Notes: generated by a model from the sequence alone, not told the origin. Shown: positions 1 through 11,804, counted from the stretch's first letter. The stretch is DNA of 64,000 nucleotides from Siphonodentalium dalli (GCA_032622095.1 CP136062.1:152576875-152640874), one strand, 5' to 3'. Made by a program: numbers and translations.

Positions 1-375
1 GTTCAAGTTGAAGTCTTTTAATAGAACAATGCAACTTTAAATAAATGAACAATATTCATTCTAAAAAGATTTGGGTCAAGTGCTGCTTTGTTCGCAATTA
101 AAGGGACACGAGGCTTTAGTAATTGACATACTGATAAAACTGTAAAAGTTTACATTGTGATAAATTTACTGAACAAAGGAATGCTTTTAAGAAACTTGAC
201 ATTATTAACGTCAATGAGCTCATGGCCTCCACTTTAAACTTTTCTTAAAATCATCCTAATTCCACAGACTAATTCCAGGAGCCTAATATGCAGTTGATTA
301 TACAATGCTCAATTCTTTAATTGATAATTAGCAAATTACATATATATTTATCATATATTCTTCTCCAGACTTGCC
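1..375. other. AT-rich sequence, nothing recognised
   Basis: I see no coding frame, repeat or hairpin that I can support here. The stretch is AT-rich and ends at the TTAA that begins the first MITE. Confidence 0.5.
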
Positions 376-379
376 TTAA

Positions 380-1011
380 CCCTTTCATGACAAGAGTTGC
401 ACTGGTGCAGCATTTAAGATCCTGTGCCATAAATGTATTCGAATGCCTTATTCTATAGCCTTATTCGACCCATTTGATAAACAATTATGGTTCTCCGCTG
501 GCCTCATCCACATATTCATATTTCACATGTTTGTACTTTATATATCACATTACAAACTTAGCAATGAACGACCAACGAATTCTATTATTTATAAAAACAG
601 ACGTTTATATATCAATGTTTAGAGTTAACAAGACAAAACCTAGATAAAATCATTGTATTATTACATGTATAGTTATATTACTTTTCAACGGGGACGCCAG
701 GTAGACAACCCTCTTGGTTATGCTGTCCCCGATGCATGTTATATTACACTGTGTAGATAATTGTATATATTATGAATGAGTTATGAATAAATAATCATAG
801 TCATAGGGCATTCTCTTAAATATACATGTCTCCCCTAGGAACATTTGCATATATCAGAGAATGCACTGGCTTACAAGGTCAACGCAAATATTTTTAGGCA
901 AATGTATTCCCTTATATATGCAAGGCTCCCTATAGATGGGAGACTCGTATATATGAGAATTTATTGGCACAGGGTTTTTCGTAAATTTTCAGGAAGCTAG
1001 TCATGGAAGGG
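380..1011. mobile_element. Degenerate piggyBac-type MITE
   Basis: The left end reads TTAA (376-379) followed by CCCTTTCATGAC. The right end reads GTCATGGAAGGG followed by TTAC. The termini are therefore 12-bp imperfect inverted repeats starting CCC, next to a TTAA target on the left and a one-base variant on the right, as expected for piggyBac-type elements. The inside holds weakened versions of the CATTCTCTTATATATGC palindrome arms seen intact at 16.8 kb (around 808-860 and 895-975), including the GGCACAGGG motif at 965-974. A further stretch (about 560-806) has a CGGGGAC/GTCCCCG stem at 689-731 and an AATAAATAA tail, and may be a separate insertion such as a LINE 3' end. There is no transposase. 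Confidence 0.55.
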
Positions 1012-1015
1012 TTAC

Positions 1016-1698
1016 ACCCCTTCTGCTGTAATTAATAGACGGATAATAATTCAGAATGTGGTATTGAGTGCTGTTACTTATCTCTTTATTTCTATTTTGT
1101 ATTGTACGTGGCAGACATCATTATCTTGATATTGCTTTTAATAAAATGTTAATGTTTTTTACTTGTTTAGAATAGAATTACACCCTGTGTCTAAAAGTAT
1201 ACATATGGTTGCACAAATTCAAGTCAGATTCTTAAAGTAACGAGCACGAAGAGGCACATGGTCTGGTGTTAGATGATAACCATCCCTAGAAGCAAAATCT
1301 CTATTAAATGCACACCTGGTTGTTTGAGCTATCACTTCAGACCACCTAAATCATATCATAATCCAAGCTTCCCAGGTGATTTTTATTTATGTTCAATCTC
1401 GATGATAAAAACCTAAACAGAACACAGATATATGCTACACAAAGTTTGTAATGATATTGAGAAGAATAGATAAACTATTTAATTAATTGTTTAATTAGTT
1501 GTTATTAAACCTATCCAGTCCAGTGATTAAACTTGGTATGGGGAAACTAAATAAATTACGTCCTTATACCTACTCATTCTTGAAATTTTGGGAACGGAAA
1601 ACGATATTTTAAATTATGGTCTAATCCATCCTGTTGCCATTAAATTTCATTTTATCTTACTTTTTCTAACTGTATTATATTATATATATTTTTTCCAG
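1016..1698. other. Non-coding, possible intron
   Basis: AT-rich sequence without a supported coding frame. It ends in a pyrimidine-rich tract and CAG at 1696-1698, which would serve as the splice acceptor for the exon that follows. Confidence 0.4.
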
Positions 1699-1892
1699 TT
1701 CACGATGTTGAAACAAGAATGAAAACACTTAGGACCCAGCTGGGCAAAGTGCTGAGAACAGGAACAAGTGGAAGTGCGGCACTAAGTGCAAATTACCCAG
1801 AAATCAAATGCAAAATTGATGTAGTGCTTGAATCTCCTGTTGCCTTACATCACATCGAGACAGTCTACTTCAAATCTTTCGGTGTGCAATAA
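1699..1892 (+). CDS. Myb/SANT- or MADF-like terminal exon (partial), probably Harbinger-associated
   Basis: After a T-rich tract and CAG acceptor, an open frame runs from 1699 (first two bases complete a split codon) to a TAA at 1890-1892. It encodes about 63 residues starting HDVETRMKTLRTQLGKVLR. The pattern V-x2-R-x-K-x-LR-x-Q is what I expect from the third helix of MADF/Myb-SANT domains, followed by a Gly/Ser linker. PIF/Harbinger transposons carry two genes, a DDE transposase and a Myb/SANT protein that helps it bind DNA, and a Harbinger transposase remnant lies 1.4 kb away on the opposite strand, pointing towards this exon. The pairing is inference. The upstream exon was not found, so the protein is incomplete. 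It could instead be an unrelated host MADF exon. Confidence 0.45.
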
Positions 1893-2877
1893 TTCTGCTA
1901 TTCAGCTTTCTAATTGATATGAATGTTATTTAAGCCCTTTAGACAATGACCAACATAGTCAGTTTACTTGTAGAGGGTTAATTTCAATATGGAATTATGC
2001 AACTGCACATAAAATATACCAAGCAACTGACAATCTTACTCACATTGAGTACACTAATCATTAATATGCCAAATAATTAAGCTTGTGTTTGGTGTATCCC
2101 TACATACTCGAAAAAATCACCCCGACCCATAACATTTTTTAATTTTTTCTTCTCCATATTCATAAATGATGACTCAACTATCTACAGTTAACAAAAATCT
2201 ACATAAGATTATTCTAACAGACTATGGTATTTCAATCTACAGTAATCCAGTGAATGACATGTTCTACTGGCATATACTGAACATTATATTAAACATAAAT
2301 TGTTGATTTTATGTTTTCATACATACTGTTCTTTAAATATAAGTTTCAACAAAAATCTAAGATTGCATGTCTTGCCCATGTCCATACCTACCCTATTTTT
2401 TTCAGAGAACGTTGCCCCAAACACAAGCTTTATTTTTTTAAGCCTTACTGACACACATCTTCATTAACGAGATGCCGACAATGATCATCAGATGCTTAAC
2501 CCATACCTTCAAACATACTAACTACAACAGTTGAAATCATCAATCTAGAACACAATATATAGATATTCACAAAAAGTGAAAATGACTGAAAAGTGACATT
2601 ACATGGCATAAAACAAGAATATATCCACTTGTGGGAAACATTATTCTGGATTGGAATTATGACAACGATTAAAAGTCAGGTGTCTTTCATCATAAACTAG
2701 TTGTGCCATGAAATATACACACCTTGAATGTCATCAGAAAACAAACTGCTTATAAAATACGAGCACGATCCGACTAATATACTTGAGTTATCGCATGCCA
2801 TAGAACATGTCTATTGGTGGTTGGAAAGTGTTAATAATTTCTAAACCGATAAACCAATCGATACCAAAAACTATACA
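1893..2877. other. Spacer, nothing recognised
   Basis: No frame or repeat that I can support. It lies between the SANT-like exon and the hAT MITE, and probably is internal sequence of the decayed Harbinger unit. Confidence 0.4.
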
Positions 2878-2885
2878 GGTGTGGG

Positions 2886-3184
2886 CAGGGACCAGCCTAG
2901 AAGTTTCAAATTGGGAGAAGTCACTTCTCACTGTTTAGTTATTAGGGAGAAATAAACTGTTATCAGGGAGAAGTAACAATGTCTGAAGTTCAATTTACAC
3001 CCTTTACAGCCCATTTATAAAACCTGTATAGTCAGAAAGGACACCATTATAATCAGTAAATATATTTAAAATATTCTGTTTGGTATATGAGAGAGAAATC
3101 ACTTCTCCCGGGGACAAAGTTAGGGAGAAGTGGTAAATTTTAGGGAGAAGATCTCTCCCAAGTCGCCCTCTAGGCTGGTTCCTG
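2886..3184. mobile_element. hAT-type MITE with perfect 8-bp target duplication
   Basis: The element begins CAGGGACCAGCCTAG and ends CTAGGCTGGTTCCTG, giving about 15-bp terminal inverted repeats with one or two mismatches. The flanking octamer GGTGTGGG is identical on both sides (2878-2885 and 3185-3192). Ends starting CAGGG with an 8-bp duplication are the signature of hAT elements. At 299 bp it has no coding capacity. The interior repeats an AGGGAGAAGT motif several times on both strands. Confidence 0.85.
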
Positions 3185-3331
3185 GGTGTGGGGTGCTTCA
3201 CTATAAACATTGAACTCGATCGGATAAAAAAATACTCTAGTTATTGCATCGGATAGCATGTGCATACAGACAGACGAATGATGGATGGTTGATCCAGATG
3301 TCAGCATTATGTGTACCATAAAATGTGTTGA

Positions 3332-4235
3332 TCATATCATGTCATCTTGCCATGGAACTGATCCCAGGGTTGAGTTGAAATAAAAGAATAGGTCTCTTTG
3401 TGATTTTGTTGTCTTCGCATTTCTGTTCTTAGTTGGTTGTAGATTTGTAAGCTGATTACCCGTCCTCCAAACACCATGAGTTACATTGTGGTGATCATCC
3501 TCCTGGTCACATATAATATATGATCCAGGCTGATGATCGATTAAAAAGTTCGTGCAGCACACAAGCCAGCACAATGCTTTCCACCTCATCTGGCTCTAAA
3601 TTTAAACTTGAAAGCGAAACCTGGAATCTCCAGGACAAAATGCCAAAAGCATTCTCAACAACCCATCGAGTCCTACTCAATTTAGAATTGAACACTTTGT
3701 TTGATCTTATTGAAGTAGTCTGGGAGAATGGTTGTATGATATCGTTTCTGAGAGGAAATGCATCGTCTCCAATGATGTGGTAGTGTAGTTCATTATACGT
3801 ACCATTTAAATTTTCTGGTTTTGGGAGATTTAGTGAGCCTGCTTCCAAAGACTTGTTGAGTGTAGAATGCGCAAAAACACCAGCATCGCCAAACCTGCCA
3901 TTGGCACCAATATCAACATATAGAAACCTGTAGTCAGCTCCAACTAAAGCTATCAAAATAAGGCTAAACAATTTCTTATAATTGAAATAAACTGATCCAC
4001 TGTTTGATGGCTGTTTGATTGCAATATGTTTGCCACAAATGACCCCAAGACAATGCGGATAATTCCACTTGTTATCGAAATCTTTGGCGATCTCTCGCCA
4101 CTCATTTTCGGTGGATGGCGTCGGAAAGAAAAATGGAAAATTGCATACATTAGTTGAAGGTATACATCGATTTATATGTTTTGCATAATATGAACAGTCT
4201 GAAATACCATTATTATTTAAGGCGAGGATTATCGT
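3332..4235 (-). pseudogene. PIF/Harbinger (HARBI1-like) DDE transposase, broken
   Basis: Read on the minus strand, the frame shows the family order: TPSTENEWREIAKDF, then CLGVICGKHIAI, then GADYRFLYVDIGANGRFGD, then IIGDDAFPLR, then RWVVENAFGILSWRF. It continues in another frame with NFLIDHQP and the typical end YFNSTLGSVPWQ before the stop at 3332-3334. This is the DDE_Tnp_4 nuclease domain. The second Asp (GDDAF) and the Glu (VVENAFG) are present. The first catalytic Asp, which sits in the family's G-x-I-D-G-KH motif, is Cys here. One extra base at 3551 shifts the frame just before NFLID, so the protein is interrupted. The upstream frame runs into a 53-bp duplication and is lost. The copy is inactive on both grounds. 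Confidence 0.88.
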
Positions 4236-4288
4236 GCATAATATGAACAGTCTGAAATACCATTATGATTTAAGGCGAGGATTATCGT
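4183..4288. repeat. 53-bp tandem duplication
   Basis: Two head-to-tail copies (4183-4235 and 4236-4288), both starting GCATAATATGAACAGTC, differ at a single base. The unit is not a multiple of three, and it interrupts the upstream part of the Harbinger transposase frame, so it is a late lesion in that gene. Confidence 0.9.
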
Positions 4289-5039
4289 GCACATATTACT
4301 GCTCAAACATGACTATTCATGATCACACATTTTAATCTTTCAATTAAATATTTAGATATTTTAAAAACAATTTTGAAAATTCAGTGTAGTTGGAATTTTC
4401 AAGATGGACACCCCTAAAAAACTTAAGACTCGAGCATATGTTTCGGACTGTCAAGTAGCTCATCCATTAACGCTGACTTAATTATCTGCTTTTTGGGATA
4501 ACCAGGACCCTAATTGTCCTCAAACATGGCTATGGTGTAGCTCTTTGTTTATCAATTCCTACCAGTAGTTTATATAATGGATGGCTATTGTTGAGATCGT
4601 ACATTATTTTACAAACAACGATCCATTATTTTAGTAACAGACACTCAATATTCATATTAAATGATCAGTGTTATTTCACTGTTAACAATCTAATTTTATA
4701 TGACTTGCATATATGATACCATAATATTGTTTCATGCTAACAAAGTAACTAACTTACAGTACATATATACTGCTGGATGACTGTGATGGGAGTGTGTGTA
4801 CCTCTTAGCCCTTAACTGCCCTCTGTTGTGATGCCAGCTGGGTGTCTTGGACCATATAACCGCACGACAGATGACAATTGTACAATGCAGTCATTCGTTA
4901 CAGGTGTCAATAATGACTGCATGATCATGTGGGCTATTAGCCAGGAACTGCAAGTACCAATGCATCTTGGAGGTTCCAACTGGGGCTCAATCATTACTAT
5001 CTGGTGTGAACTGATAATGTGCATTTAAGTGTACCCATA
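4289..5039. other. Non-coding, nothing recognised
   Basis: No supportable gene. A lone stretch near 4490-4530 resembles the 72-bp repeat that starts at 5.1 kb (a GGGATAACCAGGACCCTAATTG-like phrase), so the repeat family may once have covered more of this interval. The open frames at 4812-5028 overlap on both strands and look like chance. Confidence 0.4.
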
Positions 5040-5600
5040 CCATGTGTGGTATATATAATGCCGAAGTACGGATCAACCACTGTTTGTCTAGGCGTCCGTC
5101 TATGTTTGTATACAGATGCTATCCAACGCGATAACACAAGTATTTTAAATAACTGATACCTCTCTGGTATTTATTGATGATGTAATTTTTTGGAATATCT
5201 AGGACCCTAATTGGATTTATATAACTGATACCTGCCTGGTATGTACTGATGATATACTTTTTGGAATATCCAGGGCCCTTAATTGGCTTTAAATAACTGA
5301 TACATGTCAGTAAATGTCCATTTTATGTGAACCCATAATATCTATGTTACATATAACGACGACGTCCGGATCAACCGTCGTTCGTCTGTCCGAAGTCATG
5401 CTGTAACTCAAGTATTTTAAATTACTGAATCCCTAGGACCCCAATTGGCAGATACATATCTGGTATGTTCTGATGAGGTACTTTTCAAACCCCCAGACCT
5501 TAATTGGCTTTAAATAACGGATAGCTATCTGGTATGATCTGGTGATCTATGGTACCGTAATTAGCTTTAAATAACTGATCATTATCTGGTACTGCTCATG
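5040..5600. repeat. Diverged tandem repeat of about 72 bp
   Basis: The phrase TAACTGATACCTGCCTGGTA followed by GATGAT and AGGACCCTAATTGG recurs at about 5150, 5223, 5294 and, more weakly, near 5425, 5515 and 5570. Spacing between the first three is 71-72 bp. The copies carry many substitutions and indels. Two GTCCGGATCAACC-like motifs (5070 and 5367) suggest that a larger unit was also duplicated. Confidence 0.7.
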
Positions 5601-6545
5601 TAGTTTTTAGATCACCTGAGACGAAGTCTCCGGCAGAGCTACCGTCATCAGTCTGCATCTGTTGTCCATCCGTCTGTCAACAATTCTTTAAACATCTTCT
5701 CAAGAACCATAAGACCGAATGGGTTCATATTTGGTGTGGACGTCCCCTTAGTGATTAACATTCAGATTTGTTAAAAATGAGGTCACCAAGTCAGATAGTT
5801 GCGAAGCCAGGGCCATAACGCTTTCCCTCCATAGTAATTCATAAAACAAATTCTTCCCAAGTACCACCAGACTGAATGCATTCATATTTTGTATGAAGGG
5901 TCCTTGTGCGACTGTGTTCAGATTTGTTCAAATGAGGCCACTGGGTCAAATGTGGGCGGAGCCAGACATAACTCAAGAAAATGAAAATCCTTTTTAGGGG
6001 GGTAATATTTTAAAATTTGGACACAGCCTCCGGCCACTATTTACATAATTTAAGTTGTAAATATCCTCGGGCATCTATTTACATATTTAAACATTTGGAC
6101 AGAACCTCCAACCACTATGTATCCCGATAAACTTTCAAACGATACAGGAAATCAAACAATGTCTGAAGATGGGCTAGTGTAAAAAGGTAAAACCTGCAAT
6201 AATCTCGCGTTTACATGTATACTATGCATATTTGACTCATCTAGCCAAAAATTAACCTCCATTTTAGTTTAAAATGAACTCTACCTCCAGTTATAAACTT
6301 GTTGTTTCTGATAATTCAGGTGGTATTCATTTGGAAACACCAATTTACAGAATTTAGTGTATCGTGATATGTAACGTATCGTTGATCATGAACCGTGATT
6401 CGGGTCGTATCGTGACCAAGTGTATCATTGCAGCCCAACTATTTACATACATGAATTTAAAATTTGGATAGAGTATACAGGCATTATTTACAATTTTTTT
6501 TAATTTGGACAGTCTCCGGCCACTATTTACAATAGAATATTGTAT
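5601..6545. repeat. Dispersed-repeat sequence with recurring motifs
   Basis: Two related segments (5685-5800 and 5840-5970) share a GAATGnnTTCATATTTnGTnTG phrase, then a phrase containing TTCAGATTTGTT and a short stretch matching ATGAGGnCAC. Downstream, a shorter phrase, TTGGACAnnnCCTCCGGCCACTATTTAC, recurs near 6020, 6100, 6470 and 6510. The high copy-number look and absence of coding frames suggest a non-autonomous dispersed repeat. I cannot name the family. Confidence 0.45.
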
Positions 6546-7150
6546 TTAGGATGTCACCAAGCGTAGAGCTCTCGTTGCAATATTATGGCGATGTTATTTC
6601 CGACCCTAAAATTTCAGAGTTTAGAAAGTCACAAATTCAAATTCAACCCAGTCTATGTTTCGGCCTTCTCAAACTAATTATATTATTTATGGAGAATATA
6701 GGTGTAAAATCTTGAACTTTAGCCCATAAAATGCAAGCCTAACACAATCCTCTGGTTGTATTACATATACCCCATTCATTAGCCCCTTCTAACAAGTGTT
6801 TATATCGATGTTTTGGAATCGTCTACTCCGATGTGTGTGTCGTGTTGCAACTTGCAAACATTATTGTTTACACATATATTCAAAACTTCTATTATTATCA
6901 GTTTAGACTGACACTAGTGTCAGTTATATAATCAAATATTGTCGAATCGGACACAGTGAAAATTAATAAACGTACAGAGCCAAACAAGGATCGTACAGGT
7001 GTGAATTTCAACTGCAAAATAAATAAGCATACATGTACGACTATTATGCACTAGAGAGTAGTCAGCTAGAATTGAGGAAGTAATATTAAAACGTTCTCGC
7101 CATCGTGTGCGGCGGCCTTGAAGGGTACACAGGGTTTGCTAAATGTGCTA
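6546..7150. other. Non-coding, nothing recognised
   Basis: No coding frame or clear repeat. The final part, from about 7080, is richer in GC and leads into the promoter-like block at 7.18 kb. Confidence 0.35.
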
Positions 7151-7175
7151 AAGGGACCACAGGATTTGAAATCTC

Positions 7176-7240
7176 GTTCCGACGTCACGTGACACTGATG
7201 TGATCATGTGACACTCACTTGATCAATCAATTTCATCAAA
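7176..7240 (+). promoter_or_regulatory. Promoter-like block with palindromic E-box
   Basis: GTCACGTGAC at 7184-7193 is a perfect palindromic E-box of the type bound by bHLH-zip factors (the MiT/TFE CLEAR consensus). It overlaps GACGTCA and is followed by a second CATGTGAC half. A start codon in a reasonable context (ATCAAAATGT) lies 48 bp downstream. There is no TATA box. Function is inference only. Confidence 0.25.
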
Positions 7241-7336
7241 ATGTCGACCTTCAGAGCGAGTTCGGAGGATTTGGCCTCGAAATTCCGTTCTTTCCGCTCG
7301 CCAGTATGGTCCGTGACGGACGCTCCACCAAAATGA
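7241..7336 (+). CDS. Small ORF or possible first exon, unrecognised
   Basis: An ATG at 7241 opens 31 codons (beginning MSTFRASSEDLASKF) to a TGA at 7334-7336. The composition (S, R, F rich) is not AT-driven and looks more coding-like than its surroundings. A possible splice donor (CA/GTATGG) at about 7303 would end an exon earlier. The 3' part overlaps a 57-bp imperfect palindrome (7306-7362) with arms ATGGTCCG...CTCCACCAAA and TTTGGTGGAG...CGGACCAT. I do not recognise a family. It may be a hairpin repeat and not a gene. Confidence 0.2.
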   Translation: MSTFRASSEDLASKFRSFRSPVWSVTDAPPK

Positions 7337-7479
7337 TTTGGTGGAGGTGCGTCGCGGACCATCATCTTACCCACAGTTGGGACAACACATCACTGAACTT
7401 TTCTCAGCGTGCATGCCGGAATAGCCTGACCTCTATACGTCAGTACGCAAATGATCTTTAATGCATGGTGCGTGATTTC

Positions 7480-9045
7480 CCCGAGTTTCTATTAAACAAC
7501 ATGCCATGTAATAAATCCGCCAAAACTCAACAATACAGTGCACGATAAGATCTAGAAATCCAATGAAATTATGGAACACGATTTGGATAATAATATCAAC
7601 TCTTTAAGTATATGGTCGTTCACTTATTCCATGATAAAGTAGTATGATCACTGGTAAAAATTGGAGAAGAATGAGAATGAAACGCATAGGCCTGAAGGTA
7701 AGTTACCTTTGATTACATGAAATTCATAATATTACCCCCTGTCCCAGCCTTTCCGCAATATTGTTGTCACAGGCACCGTTTCTGTGTGGTCAACTTTCAA
7801 CTGGTGCCACCATACTCGCCCGTATAATTAAATATAACACCCAACTCATTGGATTGCGATGCATAGATAGAGAATACTCGATGAAAGGGCTGTCACAATC
7901 CCCATAAACCACCCCGCCCAAACCCTGAGAAACTTCATGGATTCGAATGTTCTTACCATTATCTCTGGCTCTCAAATTTTGGAACATTTTCAACCTAAAG
8001 CCCCATTGTCGGCAATATTCCAACCCATGACCATTTTGTTGAAAACAAAAAACAAATATTGTACTCTAAATGGTGGTTGGGAAATTAAACTATCAAAACA
8101 ATCTCAAATCAATATTGTTTTTGCATATTTGTTCCATATCACGTTATCTCAGGTTTGAAATCCTTTCTGTCGGGTCATTAATTGGCCAAACGTAGACCTT
8201 TTCTCCATCCAGTATGTTGTGTGAAATATCTTATCTTGCTTTTATATGAAAAGCTTAATGGTTCCCTCTAGTCCCGTCCAGTCTCACTGGATAATCGTAT
8301 CCGAAATTGATACCACAGCCCCCCCCCCTTTCCGTCCATGCATGTTTTGGTTGGTATACATATTCGTAATTCTTAAAGATTCTTTAATGTCATCAAAGGA
8401 AGGCAAGAACATGTCCTTACATTTCTTTCAAACGAAGAAAGATCGCCGACAATATATTGGTCATGGAGGTGTTGACGTTGAGCCATTTAACTATTGAGCA
8501 TTATGTGTAGTTCTTGTCTGGGGAAGTATGCACATCTCGGTGGTTGTATGATCAATTGGTATATATTCGTTTCTATTATACTTATCGTTTTTGTATGCGT
8601 GTATTATGTTATTCATGTGACTCTTCATATGATTGAGGATAGAAATAAATATAAAACAATTGATATCTGCTAAATTTACTATCGTTTCGTCACTTCAATG
8701 CGAAAGATATTAAACCAATAAAACAGTATATATAGTTATAATTATTTTCCCTAAACACTACTCTTGTCATTTTGGGTGGTTCCACATTCTCGAGTGCATC
8801 CTCATTTCCAGTTGTCCGTCTTTTGATCTGTACCCAGATATATTTTCCGGAAATTAAAGTGGTAGTTACGACATACAGTTGATCCCAGCACACCCTTTTG
8901 TCGGACTGATACCGTTTCCGTTCCATCTACATTCAGAACGTCGTCCACTGCAGAATGTCCATCTGCTATCCTACTTTTGGCCAACAACGAAACACTAAGT
9001 GCAGATTGTAACAAGCTATCAGAGCAACTAGGATGTGTCGCCTCA
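7480..9045. other. Non-coding, nothing recognised
   Basis: Short frames on both strands overlap each other and have no recognisable domains. I see no significant repeat. Confidence 0.4.
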
Positions 9046-9545
9046 GGGACGTGGCGAAATTTGTGGGGGTTGGGGGTGTTGGCGAGTGACTCACCCAGCA
9101 ATTGGAAATACCTGGCACAACAGTAATTGGAAATTTCACGCCTACAATAGGTTGAACATATGCGAGCATATTGGTTTTCCAACGAGCTATTAGCGGGGAA
9201 TTTGTTATTTAATACCAACATTAATATATGTTCCAGCTTGGGGTTGTCAGGTCGACAATTTCTCATACTTTGAGAGCCTGGTGCCAGTTTAGATGCTAGA
9301 ATGGTGCAAATTTTGCAGTTTTCAGGTTAATATTTCAAATTTTCTCCCGTTGTGGCCGAGGGGTCCTGGTCACTCCCCGGTGGGCGGTTGAAAACTGCTA
9401 ATCAATTAACAAATGTAGGTATGAATTTGTCTGGAACCAGTTCTGAAATTTCAAGCCAATAACGCGATAAATTTGGGTGTGAAACATCCCACGCCAATTA
9501 CCAATTCTATGCCATTGGTCCCATATTTGTCATTTCTAACTCGTA
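9046..9545. repeat. Weak CCAATTGG-rich diverged repeat
   Basis: Phrases such as CAGCAATTGGAAAT, GTAATTGGAAATTTCA and their complements (CCAATTACCAATT, TGCCATTGGTC) recur on both strands. The same flavour is seen at 38.64-38.93 kb (CCAACAATTGG, GTTGGAAATTATCCAAC) and 21.33-21.62 kb. The copies are too diverged for me to draw units. Confidence 0.3.
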
Positions 9546-9959
9546 TTTGTGTATGTAAGCATTGGTTATATTTGGCTGTGATCTCTTTTAACTATTGAAT
9601 GTCATCTTTCAGTGTCGGAGGTTTGTTCCACATGTTTAGAACTGTGGAACATACCGCAGCAATCAAGAAACAATATAGTTGATAGCTTCGCGAGTCCCAA
9701 GCCAAGTAATTCACAGAAGTGAAAACACTTGAAATTTTATTTTTTCACACTGAATTGTCAAACATATCATAGAGCTGCAGTGCATTTACTAAACACATTT
9801 AGCCTACGGTTAGTATTAAATCATGTTCTGGTCTTTTCTGTACACGATAGAACATAATTGGCACAAAACTGTATGAAAAATATAGAGAGAAAAACTCACG
9901 TCCCCCCAAATTGTGAACATTGCCTTTGGGTTACTATTTTATTTTGTTTTTAATATTTT

Positions 9960-10490
9960 TTATTGAGATCAAATCAAAAACACATCTGTTAACAAAATAA
10001 AACATGACAATTTGGGTTTACATAGAGATGTGTAAATCAATCTGGTTTGTTAGACTAAAATTTTTAGGACATCTGTTATCTTATCTCAATTAAGATACCA
10101 GCCTGTTCTCACGAACATAAACACAATGTGGGCTTATTTTAAATATCACGCCTTTTAAGCCCATATAGAGCTTATTTCAGGAAAAATACATGTGCGTAAA
10201 ACTCGTCGATCAAAATAAGCCCGTATTTACATATGAAATAAACTCATATATAGGCACTATTTAATCTACTTGTTTTCATCGTCACAACTTACCAGATGAA
10301 CGTTCGGTATAATGTGTGCTCACTGCGGCCCGCGCCATTCAAAAAGAATAACGGGTTTTAGTTATACGTGCTTATTTCAGAATCAAATAAGTCCAATGTG
10401 AACCCATTGGAGGATCCCGAAAAGTCATATGGTACCGACTGTGTTTCTTTTATCACAGAAGAAACTATATTTGATTACACTTTGGGTTAA
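9960..10490. repeat. Dispersed repeat copy A (partner at 22.5 kb)
   Basis: Two blocks match a second locus. The block at 9990-10100 (ACATGACAATTTGGGTTTAC then ACATAGAGATGT) matches 22505-22610, and the block at 10411-10490 (GGAGGATCCCGAAAAGTCAT then TTTTATCACAGAAGAAACTA) matches 22838-22915. The sequence between the blocks differs between the copies. In this copy it is filled with AATAAGCCCATAT-type direct and inverted phrases (10125-10395). The family is unknown. Confidence 0.7.
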
Positions 10491-10499
10491 TATTACTAT

Positions 10500-11800
10500 T
10501 ACGTAAAGAGTCTAATAACGAGACAACGTTGGTTACTCGTTATTACGCTCTTTTCGTAATTGTGGACCAATTTATGTTTGATAGTGATTCGGAACTGCTT
10601 TACGATGAGAAATACATTTGTTCAGTCAATGTTTTTTTTTTATATAAAAGGGGCCCCAAGTCCTATTTTAGGATCCAAAACCAAATATTGGGGTTCAGCC
10701 TTACTTACTTTGATATATCTACATAGTAACCATAATACAGACACCATTTCTATTATTTGTTATAGCATTTTATGGTGGGAGCACATTATCCCCGAAGTAG
10801 CGGCTACAAAATTACCCAAAACCAACAATTTATGAGTGGTACCGAATATAATATATCGGTTTTTGTGAAGACAGCATTATTCTTCTGTGCCAGCTCAACA
10901 GTGTGACTGGTAGTTTAAAGATACATAATGCGATTTATCGCACCTAAATTTATATTTCTTCAGCTTCGGGGGGTAAACAAACATATTTGAATATAGTCGA
11001 GGAACCCACCCATCAAAGCTCAGAGTTATCAGATTTCGATTTTTGAAATTTGTTATTTGTCACCACCTGAGAGATAATGTTTATTCCTCCAATACATGGA
11101 TGAGTTGCAGTCATACGTATGACAAATGCTATATATACAATAATTATATTCAGAAAGAGTATAATGAATCTTATGTGTTATTAATCATACAAGGGTGTGT
11201 CAATTAAGCCCTTCATACATTTGAATGTGAGGCAGTCAATGAAAAGAATTTCCTCGTCACATAATTGCATCACAATTGGGGTACTGTTGGCACCATCTGC
11301 ATATGTAATAAATCCTTCTGGTGTCAGACTGTCTAGCAATGTATATACTTGGACTTTGTGTTTGTTTAGAATGTACCAGAATGCGTTCCTCAGTCCTTGA
11401 ATATGAGAGAAGAGGCCGTGAAGGAACATATGTGACAACTGGCATGAATATAATGAGTGGCAATGTTTGCAGTGATGATAAGGAGACCTTTTCAGTTATA
11501 TAATTATATAACTAATGGATTGGTCCGTTCAGACAATTTCATTTTTTTTTACAGATTGTGGATGAGAAAATCGTTCATTTGCAAGTTTTTTTCATAGCAG
11601 CCAACCAAGAATAAAACTCGCATGTGCATGTCATATGCAGCGAAGTTTGTTTTGTAATCTAGGACACGGTGTTCTAGACGGCTCAAAAGTGAAGGGGATC
11701 GGAAAAAAACTAGGTTTCTGAAAATCTCGTACAAGACTAGTGAGTGCAAGCATATTCAATATTTCGAGGTATCCTTATTGTGTATGTTTACACGTCCCAT
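10500..11800. other. Non-coding, nothing recognised
   Basis: Overlapping short frames on both strands with no domain. No repeat that I can draw. Confidence 0.35.
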
Positions 11801-11804
11801 CTTC

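Noticed and set aside
8690-9266. Overlapping minus-strand frames of 67-154 codons
   Set aside because: No recognisable domain, no splice or start support, and the composition is like the surrounding non-coding DNA.
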